From contig JAURVB010014006.1 in assembly GCA_033002965.1 (NCBI GenBank), positions 1 through 64,000 on the forward strand: 64,000 nt of DNA. Direction: 5' to 3'. The notes under the pieces were generated by a model that was not told where the DNA came from, made no database searches, and saw only the letters and a list, made by a program, of their open reading frames with translations. The DNA is from Piper betle. Lineage: Eukaryota > Streptophyta > Magnoliopsida > Piperales > Piperaceae. The position numbers and the translations under genes are program-made. Within the stretch, counting starts at the first letter, position 1; every line of letters starts with the position of its first letter. Of this stretch, positions 18,930 to 30,110 are shown one piece after another.

Positions 18930-21075
18930 ATATATATATATAACGGCGCCCACTGTGTGTGTCGCCGCCACGGCGCCGACGCCACACTACCGCTGAACAA
19001 CGCCGCCCCGCCTTGCCGTGTCGTTGCCATGCCGCCCCGACCAACCACAGCCACCGTCTCGCCGCCATGACGCCGGAATCGCCCCACAAGTTGCGACGCT
19101 CCCTTTGTCGATTCGCCACTATCCAGAGCCTCGCCGCCGCCGCCGTGCCCCGACGACCACCCCCTTGACCTCCCCAACATTTCCCCCTTACCTAGTGCCA
19201 CCATCAAAGCCGGTCGTGGGCCTGATCGGAACGACCAACTGCCCCGATCGAACTCGACACCGCCGCCAGCGATCATCGCTGCTGCGGCCGTCCTTGCTAT
19301 CACCACCATTGGGACGTGCTCGCCGAGCCGGTGCTAACCCTTACCCCTAATACCCCGCCGGAAAACCATCGGGACAGTCGCTGGAAAACCACCGGGACAG
19401 TCGCCGGAAAATCGCCGAAAGTCGCCAGAAAACTGGATTCACCGAAATTCGTCGGAAATCACCTGATCTTCCGCCGAATCCCTCCCGATCGAACCCTATC
19501 GAACTTCGGACGCCAAAGGGTGCCGAATTCGAGCCACGAATCCCGTGAGGTATAATTTATTTTAACTTAATTATTTAAAAGTATTAATTATTAGAATTGC
19601 ATACTAGGATTGGTGAATTGCGTGTTATAATTATATATATATATATATGTAAAATTGATTAAGGATAAAATATGAAATTTGTTTGATTGAGTGGTATTAA
19701 AAATGGAGGCTAAGAAATTAATTAGGGTAACTAGGTAATGATCATGATCTAATGCAAACTAGCCTAAGTAGGATTGCTAGAATTGATATAGGTTGATGTG
19801 TGTTGATTGATGCGTGATGGATGTATGTGTGATATAGGATGTATGACTGCATCATGAGTGGGCGTTAGTATTTAGTTTCGATGTGTACGTACAGAGTAGG
19901 AGCTCGCCGCCTAGGCACAAAGACACACTTGGAGCTTCTACCAGATCCGTTTAAGACTCATTCTCTGTTTTACATTATTCTATTGTGTATTTGATTTATC
20001 ATGTGCAGGACGAGTCAAATAGCGTTTTATCGGATCCCACTTAACTCGGGTCATTCAGCCAACAGTTTTTCGGATTAATAACCCTCAATGATGAGATCCC
20101 TCGAGTCAATTTTTGAAATTAAGATCCACCACAAGTTGCCTTCGGGCCTATTGTATAATTCCCAACCTAGGCCTATATATGTATAGTTTTCGTATTTTCA
20201 GTGAGAGATGGAATGAGGGTTACTGACGGCCATGCCTTCAGATAGGGCATGTGCTCGGAAGAGTGGGCTCTGGAGCTGGGGAGAACCCACTTCGTTCCCA
20301 AAGGATTCGGACAACTCCACCTTTGAGTTCCTCAAACCCGGAGAAGTGTGGAGGTTTTGGGTACTGCAATGCAGCGCATGTCTAGACTTATGGTTCAAAG
20401 GGTACTAAATACGACTGCCTGAGAGTGCTCGGCCTTCGTGCTCAAGGCTAGGAGTAATATGGAAGATGTAGAGGGCGGAAAGGAATGAGATTTGATGCGA
20501 GAAGTGATAGAGAAATGACCAAGATATGAGAATGAAAAAGAAAGGGGGACGTTGTCGACCCGAGGGCGATGGCCCGATGGCGATGGCTCCCATATATGCC
20601 TTGATGAGAGTTCTTGAGGAAGTATATAGTTTTGATTCAACAGGAGAGTTTGCTCTCCTGATTGATATTAGTTATTTCCGGGCCAATAACACTCGTTACT
20701 GATAGTTTTTCTATATATATGTAGGTGAGAAATGCGAGGGATGAAAGTTGTTGGGACTGCGGAGGAGCAGCACAGAACCGCGCACACATGTACCTGCCGT
20801 GTGTAATGTATAATGATGGTGTGTTAATGCTAGGTGAATGATAATTTTGATGTGTTTTTTGGATGAATTGCTTGTTATGAAATGAACGGATAAATGTGAA
20901 TGAGTAGGGAGCCTTGGAGTTCAGCCTCAGCTCAGATGAAAACAAATGAGATAATGATGGGATGCCGCCGAAGATTGTTATGTTTTATCGTATTTTGATA
21001 AAATATTTATATGCCCTTGTTGTGGATAGGTTGGCCCCTATTGCACTTTTAGAGGAGATTCTGTCCCTATATGCC
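18930..21075 (+). mobile_element. Partial copy A of the long-LTR family
   Basis: Shares ordered blocks with the solo LTR at 26363-30110: the GC-rich Pro/Arg-codon-like tract, gccgaattcgagc...cgtgaggtataatt, the ggagctcgccgcc/cttggagcttctacca block, acttaactcgggtcat, gatgagatccctcgag, caagttgccttcgggccta, and near the end attgcacttttagaggag. It lacks the first several hundred bases and the terminal ggtgttaca. The ORFs at 18788-19555 and around 20200-20945 are not genes. Confidence 0.75.
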
Positions 21076-21079
21076 CCCC

Positions 21080-21323
21080 CTTCCCCCCCTTTAGCTGTCA
21101 TCGCCCCTGCCCACACCCCCCGCTGAGCCGTGGCCGATGGGAGGGGCAGCAGCAACTGGAGGGGGAGGGTGCCCTCAACGGCGGCTGGGGGCAGGGGTCA
21201 CGGAGGTGGGGGCATGGGTCATCAACCCCCACCACGAGACCACCACCCCTCCCTTGCCACCGCCCACGGGGGTGGCCGCATCGTTGGGGCAGGGGGGCCC
21301 ACGTTGTTGCGGTGGGGGGTTGG

Positions 21324-21371
<48 letters not shown>

Positions 21372-21372
21372 G
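21080..21372. repeat. GC-rich tract followed by (TA)n(CA)n microsatellite
   Basis: A very G/C-rich stretch (21080-21325) open in several frames on both strands, then about 28 bases of TA repeat and 16 of CA repeat at 21327-21372. The long frames through it encode repetitive Gly/Pro/Tyr-Ile strings and are not credible genes. Confidence 0.6.
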
Positions 21373-21378
21373 GGTCAT

Positions 21379-21612
21379 CCTATCTACCACCATCCCCATC
21401 CTCTTCACGTCCCTAATCCTTTTCACTCTTTCGTGTTGGTGTTGTTTCTCTTTACAAGGTACCTCTTTTTGCTTTATTCTTCTTTTTACTTAAATTTAGA
21501 TCAGGTCACATGCATACATATAGCATATATAGGTGTTCCAAAAATTTTCATGCAAGTGGTAATGATTGTTTGGGTATCAAGTGTAGCAGTCCGGGATTTG
21601 TAGGGAAATTTC
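21379..21612 (+). mobile_element. Chromovirus LTR-like segment, one arm of an inverted pair
   Basis: The reverse complement of this segment recurs at about 31375-31590 (shared: ggtacctctttttgctt, atcaggtcacatg, gtggtaatgattgtttgggt, gatttgtagggaaatttc with small changes). In both places a TA microsatellite abuts the same end. It leads into gag-pol remnants, so it is probably part of an LTR. Confidence 0.6.
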
Positions 21613-21935
21613 TTATTTGGAATCCCATGCAACTCCATAATGTTATAGACATACATTCCTGGTAGGTATTCCACCGTCCTCATTGATTTCGTGGGGATGA
21701 AGTGAGCTGCCTTAATTAGTCGGTCCACAAACACTCATATGGAATCATACTTTTTTTGAGTCCTTGGGAATTTTGTGATAAAATCGCAAATAACACACTC
21801 CCATTTCTAGTAGGTATTTCTAAAGGTTGCAATAGTCTACTGAGTAGTTGATATTGAGCTTTGTTCAATTGGCAAGTCTAACACTTAGAGACAAAATCCA
21901 CAACATCCTTCTTCATTTCAATCCACCAGTAGGTT
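21613..21935 (-). pseudogene. Inverted integrase fragment of the chromovirus
   Basis: On the minus strand this matches 24765-25085 of the same window almost base for base: gaagaaggatgtt, agacttgccaa, aaggcagctcacttcatcccc, gttgcatgggattccaaa. It encodes the HHCC-to-core region of a Ty3/gypsy integrase and contains stops. Its inverted orientation next to a plus-strand gag remnant shows rearrangement between copies. Confidence 0.8.
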
Positions 21936-22545
21936 CGATTATAATGGAAGAAAGGGACACTTGCAGATGGAGTGTCGTTAGCCTCCGAAGCAACAACATG
22001 AGCAGCCTGAGAAGGGTAAGGCACCAGCTCCTATTCGCCACCCACCACCCGCACAACCGGCAGACAAGGGGAAGGTGAAGTTCTATGCGGTTGAAGTCGA
22101 GGACGCTGAGGAAGATGATTGCACTGTTCGAGGTAAAATTCTAATTTAACGAGTCATTGTAGATGTTTTATTCGATTTGGGGTGTACACATTCATTCATA
22201 TCATCTCGATTAGTTAAGAATTTAGGACTCAAAACATCTCCATTATCCAAGTCCTAAAGAGTCACTATTGCAATGGGAGACAGTGAAGTCACTATGTTGG
22301 GAGTGACTAACTTATCCTTAGATATACAAGGAAAACCCTATGTGTGAAACTTTATCATATATGGGCTAAAAGGGTATGATGTACTGTTAGGAATGGACTG
22401 GTTGTATGCACATCAGGCTTTTCTTGACTGTAAAGGGAAGAGAGTGGTGAGAAACCTTGTAATTGCAAGATGTTCCAAGGGTCATTGCTTGATCCATCTT
22501 CTTGTATCGTGTTGATTAGTGAGGTAGTCAAGTTGTTTGGTGAGG
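21936..22545 (+). pseudogene. Chromovirus gag zinc knuckle and protease, decayed
   Basis: The frame reads a degenerate CCHC knuckle (YNGRKGHLQMECR, first cysteines altered), then a stop, a proline/glutamine linker, and an aspartic protease region: DVLFDLGCTHSFIS (normally DSG, with Ser changed to Leu) and GYDVLLGMDWLYAHQAFLDC. Several stops (for example TAA near 22147) interrupt it. The order gag-protease-RT-RNaseH-integrase-chromodomain is that of Ty3/gypsy chromoviruses. Confidence 0.8.
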
Positions 22546-22550
22546 GTTGT

Positions 22551-23014
22551 TGTAACGACCCGGCCCAAAGTGCAACATAATGGGCCTAAGTCATTTCTTT
22601 AAAATGGTTAACCCAACTTAAAGATCTATAGTCCATTCCCATTTATAAACAAGATCTTCTCCGAGTAAGTATTAGATGTATGACTAAGTTGAAGGATCTC
22701 ACAATCCACCCACCTTAGGAAATTTCGTCCCAGAAATTCCTACCCTTGGCCTGTTGCTAGCCCTATCCCACGACCTTATTTTGGCCCGTGACCGGCAGCC
22801 TAGCCAACGTCTCTAATCCAGCCCACCATCTAACACGTAACTGGGTTGCTCTGATACCATTTGTAACGACCCGACCCAAAGTGCAACGTAATGGGCCTAA
22901 GTCATTTCTTTAAAATAGTTAACCCAAGTTAAATATCTACAGTCCATTCCCACTTATAAACATGATCTTCTCCCAGTAAGTATTAGATGTGGGACTAAGT
23001 TGAGGGATCTCACA
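22551..23014 (-). mobile_element. Complete TRIM element, antisense, inserted in the chromovirus
   Basis: Two 153-bp terminal repeats, 22551-22703 and 22862-23014, each tgtaacgacccg...ggatctcaca on the plus strand (TG...CA). Between them lie 158 bases. Read on the minus strand, a primer-binding site tggtatcagagc sits just after one LTR (plus-strand gctctgatacca at about 22848-22859), and a polypurine tract precedes the other. The flanks gttgt and attat differ by two G/A changes and may be an aged 5-bp target duplication. It splits protease from RT. Confidence 0.88.
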
Positions 23015-23028
23015 ATTATAAAGCTTTT

Positions 23029-23935
23029 ATGGCTAACTTAGTTGAGTCTGAGTTCGAACCCAACGACTTGTCCATGATTCCTGTGGTAGCAGAGTTTCCC
23101 GATGTGTTCCCAGACGAACTTCTAGGGCTACCTCCTAAGCGGACAAGAAAGTTCGTCATTGACCTACCACCTGGAGTAACACCAATTTCTAAAGCACCCT
23201 ATTGCATGGCTCCAGCATAACTCAAAGAATTAAAGAATCAACTAGAAGAATTATTACAGGCACGTTTCATCCAGCCAAGTATTTCACCCTGGGGAGCCCT
23301 TATTTTTTTCATGAAGAAGAAGGATGGATCGTTTTGGCTGTGTATTGATTACTGCCGACTCAATCAAGTGACAGTAAAAAATTAGTACCCCTTACCAAGG
23401 ATTGATGAACTGTTTGATCAGCTAAAAACAACTGGAGTATTTTCTAAGATAAACTTGTGGTCTAATTATCACCAACTACAAGTGAAGGAGTTAGACATAC
23501 AAAAAATAGCTTTCTGAACTTGGTATGGACATTATGAGTTCCTGGTTATGCCTTTTGGTCTAACAAATACACCAGCGGCCTTTATGTCACTCATGAACAT
23601 GGTATTCAACATATACTTGGATAAGTTTATTATCGTGTTTGTGGATGACATTCTGGTCTATTCAAATAATGAGGAAGAGCATGTGAAGCACCTATCTATT
23701 GCTCTTCAAGTTCTAAGGGAGAATCAACTGTTCGCCAAGCTTTCAAAGTGTGACTTCTTGTTGAAGGAGGTAAACTTCCTCAATCATATTATCTCAAAGG
23801 CTGGAGTTGCAGTGGATTCATCCAAAGTGAAAGCGGTCACTCATTGGCCACAACCCATGTCAGTCATCGACATCAGAAGTTTTTGGTTTAGTGGGTTATT
23901 ACAGGAAATTCATTAAAGACTTCTCCTTAGTAGTA
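23029..23935 (+). pseudogene. Ty3/gypsy chromovirus reverse transcriptase, decayed
   Basis: Typical order: VVAEFPDVFPDELLGLPP, DLPPGVTPISKAPY, then a stop, [32 protein letters not shown], a stop, [13 protein letters not shown], a stop, MPFGLTNTPAAFMSLMN, the catalytic FVDDILVYS (23638-23664, F in place of Y), HLSIALQVLRENQLFAKLSK, and DSSKVKAVTHWP. At least three in-frame stops and a frameshift near 23880 kill it. Motifs match the Tekay/Del lineage. Confidence 0.9.
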
Positions 23936-23939
23936 TCGC

Positions 23940-24440
23940 CAATGACCAAGCTCACAAGGAAGGGAGTCAAGTTCGAATAGAATAGTAAGTGTGAGGAGAG
24001 TTTTCAATCTCTGAAGAAGAGTCTAACCACTGCACCAGTCTTGACCCTATCAAATGGTAATGAAGGATTCGTAGTCTTCAGTGATGCATCTTTGTTAGGT
24101 TTAGGGTGCGTCCTTATGCAAGGAGGCAAAGTGGTGGCCTCTGCCTCTCGTCAATTGAAGATTCACGAACAAAATTATGCAACCCATGACTTCGAACTGA
24201 TAGTAGTTGTTTTTGCCCTAAAGATTTAGAGACACTACTTGTATGGATCCAATTTTGAAGTCTTCACTGACCACAAGAGTTTAAAATATAGCTTCACCTA
24301 GAATGACCTTAACCTTTGACAGAGGCGGTGGATAAAATATTTGAAAGACTACAACTTCCAACTCTTATGCCACCTAGGGAAGGCAAACATGGTAGCAGAC
24401 GCATTGAGTCAAAAGGGCAAGGTGGACAAAGGGTCAGCAG
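23940..24440 (+). pseudogene. Chromovirus RNase H, decayed
   Basis: Contains [49 protein letters not shown] and KANMVADALSQK, the RT-linked RNase H of Ty3/gypsy elements, with stops near 24228, 24300 and 24318. Confidence 0.88.
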
Positions 24441-25337
24441 CTAGCTATACTTTGGGCTATGTTCGTAAAAGTGGTGGCTATCAACCCTATGGAGCAACTA
24501 ACAGGGTTACTGGCAAATCTTGTTATTTCAAATGACTTGGTTAATCGTGTTAAGCTAGCACAAATGGATGATGAGGAGCTGAATAAAATGATGAAAAGAA
24601 CTTCTGATATCATTATTGATTCCAATAGTGTGATCCGATATAGAGGAAGGTTGTGTGTACCCAAGGATGATGCACTGAAAAGGAAAATCCCGGAGGAGGC
24701 TCATCTCTCAAAGTTCTCAATACACCCTGGAGTTACTAAATGTATCAGGATTTAAAGCAATCCTATTGATGGATTGGAATGAAGAAGGATGTTATGGATT
24801 TTATCTCTAACTGTCAGACTTGCCAACTGATCAAAGCCCACCATCAACTACCCGGTGGACTATTGTAGCCTTTAGAAATACCTACCTAAAAATAGGAGTG
24901 TGTCACTTGCAATTTTATCACAAAACTCCCAAGGACTCAGAAGAAGCATGATTCCATATGGGCGGTTGTGGATTGACTAACTAAGGCAGCTCACTTCATC
25001 CCCACAGAATCAATGAGGATGGTGGAATACCTAGTAGGGTTGTATGTCAATAACATTGTGAAGTTGCATGGGATTCCAAAGAAGATAATCTCCGACCGAG
25101 ATCCCCTATTCACCTCACATTTGTGGGAAGCTTTTCAAAAAACCATGGGGACCCAGATCAATTTGAGTACAACATATCATCCCCAAACTGATGGTCAGAG
25201 TGAGGGGACTATTCAAACTTTGAAAGATTTGTTGAGAGCTTGCATCCTTGATTAGGGAGGAGACTGGGAGAAATACTTAGCCTTTACAAAATTCACCTAT
25301 AATAACTCTTACCATATTAGTATAGAGATGTCACCAT
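24441..25337 (+). pseudogene. Chromovirus integrase, decayed
   Basis: The zinc region (ISNCQTCQLIKAHHQ) and the core are present: LTKAAHFIP, KKIISDRDPLFTSHLWEAF, INLSTTYHPQTDGQSEGTIQ and TYNNSYHISIEMSPFEASYG. Stops interrupt it, including one just after VVD in the core. A shift near 25345 moves the sense into the frame of the C-terminal part. Confidence 0.88.
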
Positions 25338-25937
25338 TTGAAGCCTCATATGGTAGGCCTTCAGGTCTTCATCGTGTTGGTTGCAGTCTACGAAGCAGTT
25401 ATAGTCGGGCCCGAGATGGTGAGGAAAACAATTGAAAAGGTTAAACTGATTCAACAAGGGCTTAAGGAAGCCCAAGATCAACAGAAGAGTTATGCAAGGA
25501 GAGACATAAAGTTCCAAGTTGGGGAGCTTGTGTACCTAAAGACATCTCTTACAAAGGGGGTGATCAGATTTAGAACATCAGGGAAGTTGAAGCCAAGATT
25601 CATAGGACCGTTCCCAATCCTAGATCGAGTTGAAACTTGTGCATATAGATTAGCATTGCCACCATGTTTAATTGGAGTGCATAATATTTTCCATGTGTCA
25701 ATGCTAAACAAATATGTACGGGATGAAGAACATATAATTATGAATTTTGAAGATTTAGAGCTACAATCAGATTTAACCTACGAGGAAAAGCTAATTTGCA
25801 TCTTGGCAAGAGAAATAAAGACACTTCAGAATAAGAAAATTCCCTTTGTAAAAGTGTTGTGGAGGAACCAAGAATCAGAGGAAGCAACATGGGAGACTGA
25901 GCAAGAAATGTCGAAAAATACCCTAGCCTATTTATAG
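25338..25937 (+). pseudogene. Integrase C-terminus with chromodomain (Tekay/Del type)
   Basis: An open 199-codon frame: QQGLKEAQDQQKSYARRDIK, LKPRFIGPFPILDRV, YRLALPPCLIGVHNIFHVSM, then a chromodomain-like end, VKVLWRNQESEEATWETE. In living members this module steers integration to heterochromatin. It is the best-preserved part of the element and stops at 25937. Confidence 0.9.
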
Positions 25938-26099
25938 ATTATTGTTCTTGTAATTTGTAATAGCATGATTGGATGAATAAGATATGAAATAAATAAACAA
26001 ATAAATGTTATTTCATCCAAGTTTAATGTCATTTACAAGTCAAACTATAATAGATAATTAGTTAACAAATTGGTCTATCACTACGAATAATAAGGAATT

Positions 26100-26362
26100 A
26101 ATTAATCATAATCGTTCTTTTAGCCGTTATAATATTTTCGGGGATAAAAATTCCTAAGTTGGGGAGATTGTAAAAACTGGGTCTTAAGTTTTGAATATAT
26201 ATATATATATATATATATTAGAGATAAGGAAGTGTGTGGATAGTTAGTTGAGATAATCATGCGTACATCCTGTATAAGGATAGGAAGGTTGGGAAGTTGG
26301 AGGATTTTGTGGAGATTTTCAGTGTTGGGGGTTAGACGTTCCTCATATATAAACACTAAAAA
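26100..26362 (+). mobile_element. Chromovirus polypurine tract and start of 3' LTR
   Basis: After the chromodomain comes ggggataaaaattcctaagttggg, a polypurine-type tract, then TGTAAAAACTGGGTC at about 26169, the usual start of Tekay-type LTRs, then a TA microsatellite (about 26197-26219). The LTR is interrupted at 26362 by the solo LTR. The segment at 26272-26322 recurs inverted at 30111-30160. Confidence 0.65.
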
Positions 26363-26779
26363 TGTAAAACCCACGATTCGATTTAGGGTTTTATATTCAG
26401 ACCCGGTCGGTTCTACCGTTATTTTTTTCGAGTTGAGTCAGTTTCAGGACACGTGTACCGAGCCAATATCGGTCGCGTATATGAGCTATGAGGGTCATGG
26501 ATACCCAAATATATGATAATAACGTCATGAACACAGCAGAACAGAATGAGTTATCAGAATATGTGAGAGTATGCCAGTCATTTTATTATTATTTTTATAT
26601 ATAGTGGACCATAGAATTAGTTTTAGGCCGTTTACCGCGTTAGGATGCGTTACGAGCAGTTTGGATGGGTTGATAGTCTAGAGCATATCATTACGATGTT
26701 TTAGTATTTGTTTGATTTTATGGGATTTTCCCCAATTTTTATGAATTTTTTTAGGATTTAATACGACTTAGTTATTATA

Positions 26780-26806
26780 CTTGACTCGAGCCCGAGACGA
26801 GTCAAG
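26780..26806. repeat. Conserved 9-bp inverted repeat in the long-LTR family
   Basis: cttgactcg (26780-26788) and cgagtcaag (26798-26806) flank a 9-base spacer. The same stem with a 9-base spacer appears in copy C (35668-35694, one mismatch) and in the fragment at 62553-62579. Confidence 0.75.
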
Positions 26807-27733
26807 TCTTATTTACAAGTTTGCCACCCAACCATTTCTTCTCCACCCCCGACGTTTCTTCCTTCCCCACCCAAAACCTTGCCCCGATGCCGCCCCTATG
26901 CAACGTTGTCGCCGCTGCCGTGGACACCGGCCTACCGCCGATCGTCACCAGCCAACCCCGCCACGGCGTCGCAGTGCCGCCCCGACCAGCCCCAGCCGCT
27001 GCCAGGCCGCCGTGACACCGGAATCGCCTCGCCTAGTGCCACGGCTACATTTCGGTTGCATCGCCTATTCTGCCGCCGGCGACTGTCGCTGCCACGATCA
27101 GGTGGTCGCCTTACCACCATCGACCGCCCAGTGACCTTCCCCGACCGGAACGGAGGCCAGCGCCGCCCATCCCGGCCGGATCTCCACACCACCACGACCA
27201 GCCTCTGTTTTAGCAATTTTTCGGCGAGCCACCGCCTCGGCCAACCACGTCGACGTCATGGATGTGTCGGGCTCGCCGAACCGATTCCAATGGTACCCTA
27301 TATGACCCCTATCCAGCTAGTAGACGCCGCCGGCAATTGTCGCCGAAAAACCGCCGGAAAGGTGCCGGAAAACCACTGAAGCCGCCGAAAAACTGCCAGA
27401 ACTTACCGGAAAATCGGATTCGCTGGAATTCGCCAGATCATCCGAGGAGTTCATCCAGTCGATCCCGATCGAACGTCGGACGCCGATGAGCGCCGAATTC
27501 GAGCTCCGAGATGCACGACGGAACCCTAGCCATCGCTGATTGCCGATGACGTGAGGTATAATTACCTCCGAATTAATAATTTAAACTTGATGATTATTAC
27601 CACAGTATGCTAGGGTTGATTTATGATGTGATTGATAGTGTATGGAGGATAAGTGATGAAGTGATAAGTTACGTGATGTGATTGATAGTGCATGGAGGAT
27701 GAATGATCTAATGAGATAAGTAAATATGAGTAT

Positions 27734-28509
27734 TGTGAGATCCCTCAACTTAGTCCCACATCTAATACCTACTGGGAGAATATCTTGTTTATAAGTGAGA
27801 ATGGACTATAGATCTTTAACTTCCGGGGTACCCATTTTAAAGAAATGACTTAGCCCATTACGTTGCACTTTGGGCTGGGTCGTTACAAATGGTATCAGAG
27901 CCGACCTGGTTCCGTGTTAGATAGTGGGCTGGATTAGAAACGTTGGCTAAGCTGCCGGTCACGGGCCAGAAAGGTCGTGGGCTGGGGCTAGCAACGGGCC
28001 AAGAATAGGCATTTCGGGGACAAAATTCCCTAAGGTGGGTGGATTGTGAGATCCCTCAACTTAGTCCCGCATCTAATACATACTGGGAGAAGATCCTGTT
28101 TATAAGTGGGAATGGACTATAGATCTTTAACTTCTGGGGCACTCATTTTAAAGAAATGACTTAGCCCATTACATTGCACTTTGGGCTGGATCGTTACAAA
28201 TGGTATCAGAGCCGACTTAGTTCCGTGTTAGATGGTGGGCTGGATTAGAAATGTTGGCTAGGCTGCCGGTCACGGGCCAGAAAGGTCGTGGGCTAGGGCT
28301 AGCAACGGGCCAAGAATAGGCATTTCGGGGACGAAATTCCCTAAGGTGGGTGGATTGTGAGATCCCTCAACTTAGTCCCGCATCTAATACCTACTGGGAG
28401 AAGATCCTGTTTATAAGTGGGAATGGACTATAGATCTTTAACTTCCGGGGTACCCATTTTAAAGAAATGACTTGGTCCATTACGTTGCACTTTGGGCTGG
28501 GTCGTTACA
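27734..28509 (+). mobile_element. Tandem TRIM with three LTRs
   Basis: Three 154-bp repeats (27734-27887, 28045-28198, 28356-28509), each TGTGAGATCCCTCAACTTAG...CGTTACA, separated by two 157-bp internal regions: a strict 311-bp period. Each internal region starts with a primer-binding site complementary to initiator tRNA-Met (TGGTATCAGAGCC at 27890-27902) and ends in a polypurine tract (cggggac[a/g]aaattccctaag). No protein is encoded. Flanks agtat and agcat suggest one insertion event with a 5-bp target duplication, so the third LTR arose by LTR-LTR recombination. Confidence 0.93.
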
Positions 28510-30110
28510 AGCATGCTACGCGAGTATGACGTAAAAACATAGTAAAATTGGTATACATAGGATTAGTTAGAATTATTTTCATTCTTATGAATATTTGATT
28601 GTTGATTGATATTTATTGAGTTCGATGCATTATTTAGCTAGCGGGCGTTAGTATTTAGTTTTGATGTGTAGGTACGAAGTAGGAGCTCGCCGCCTTGGCG
28701 CGATGACACGCTTGGAGCTTCTACCAGGTCCATTTAGGACTCGACTCTGTTTTACGCTCTTCCATTGTATGTTTATTTTATTATCTGCAGGACGGGTTAA
28801 GCGGCGTTTTATCGGATCCCACTTAACTCGGGTCATTTAACCGAACAGTTTTCCGGATTAATAACCCTTCGAGGATGAGATCCCTCGAGGATGATTTCGA
28901 AAATAAGATCCACCACAAGTTGCCTTCGGGCCTATTATATAATCCCTCCCCAACCCTATATATATGTAGTGTTCACATTTTTAGTGAGACGAGAGATGGA
29001 GAAACCGATTGCACGTACTATGAGCGGATGCCGTGACAGTCAAAGCGGGCTCTGGATTAGTGCTAGCGGACTGTTCCATTCCTGAGGGATCCTGACAACT
29101 CCGCATTTGAGTTCCTCACACCCGGAGAACGTGGAGGTTTACTGGTACTGTTTAGTACAGCGCATGTCCGGACTTGTGGTTCAAAGGGTACTAAAGGCGA
29201 CTGCCTGAGAGTACTCGGCCTTTGTGCTCAAGGCCAGGAGAAATATGGAGGTAAGGAGGGGGCTTAGGATTTGAGACCAGAAAATGAAATAAGAAAATGT
29301 CGAGAGCGGCATCAGCAGCAGATCAGTAAGTTCGGGATGCTACTAGGTCTGCAGCCTAGTGGCTCCTCAGTAGTGCCCTTCAGAGTGTTCACGTGGAGTA
29401 TTTGATGTTTTGTTTCATATTAGAGTTTGCTCTCATAGCCAGCTTATTATAGTTATTTTATTTTCCAGACCAGTAACACATGTTACTGACGTATTTTTAT
29501 ACTATATGTAGGTAATAATCACGAGTTGGAGGATCCAGCTTGGACGGAGGAGCACTGTTGTAGCTTGCACACATACCAGTCAATTGGGTGATTATATTGT
29601 GTTTATGATGTTATTATATAGTGAATGGTGTGATTAAATGCTTGAGACATGATGATGTGACATGATTACATGTTAAAACATGATAGAATGTAAAACATGA
29701 ATAGAGTGCGCAGTGGAAGCATTGTGAGTTGAGACCCCAGTTCTAGAATGAGTTTACAGTATATTAGATTGTGTGTTAATAAAATTGTTGATATATGCAT
29801 ATATACTTGTATATATTATTTTAACAAGGTGGACCCTAATTGCACTTTTAGGGGAGGCTTATGTCCCTTTGTATTTTAGAATTTTTATTAATTTTGATCG
29901 TAATTATATTGTTGTATGAATTACCTTGCATGTCACCCATGTAGTATCATGTTAGGATTTTGAGTATGTATCCATGCATGACGAGTCATATCTCCACCTT
30001 AAGACGCTGAAATTAGATCCGCACGAGTTGGGTTAGGGTTAGCTGACCTAACCGGGGCCTGTAACATGCCGGTTCGGTTCACGAACGTGGACCGGATTTG
30101 GGGTGTTACA

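Larger units (their letters stand above)
26363..30110 (+). mobile_element. Solo LTR, long-LTR family copy B, with nested TRIM
   Basis: Begins TGTAAAACCCACGATTC and ends GGATTTGGGGTGTTACA. Removing the nested TRIM leaves about 2.97 kb, close to the 2.88 kb of copy C. Flanks are aaaaa before and gaaaa after, a possible 5-bp target duplication with one change. No gag or pol follows on either side, so it is a solo LTR. Its GC-rich interior (26820-27490) is open in several frames but starts only at non-ATG codons in the conserved copy-to-copy frame. Confidence 0.8.

Noticed and set aside
18788..19555. Long GC-rich ORFs on both strands
   Set aside because: Composition-driven frames inside an LTR fragment; no motifs, and frames are not kept between copies.
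21130..21603. 157-codon plus-strand ORF
   Set aside because: It crosses a TA/CA microsatellite (Tyr-Ile and Thr-His strings) and an LTR-like segment.
26781..27134. A protein frame shared by three long-LTR copies (TRxxDESSxIY-type beginning at 26781, 35693 and 62578)
   Set aside because: The first codon is TTG, not ATG, in the copies checked. The similarity is explained by the conserved stem DNA, and the frames diverge quickly into Pro/Arg low complexity.
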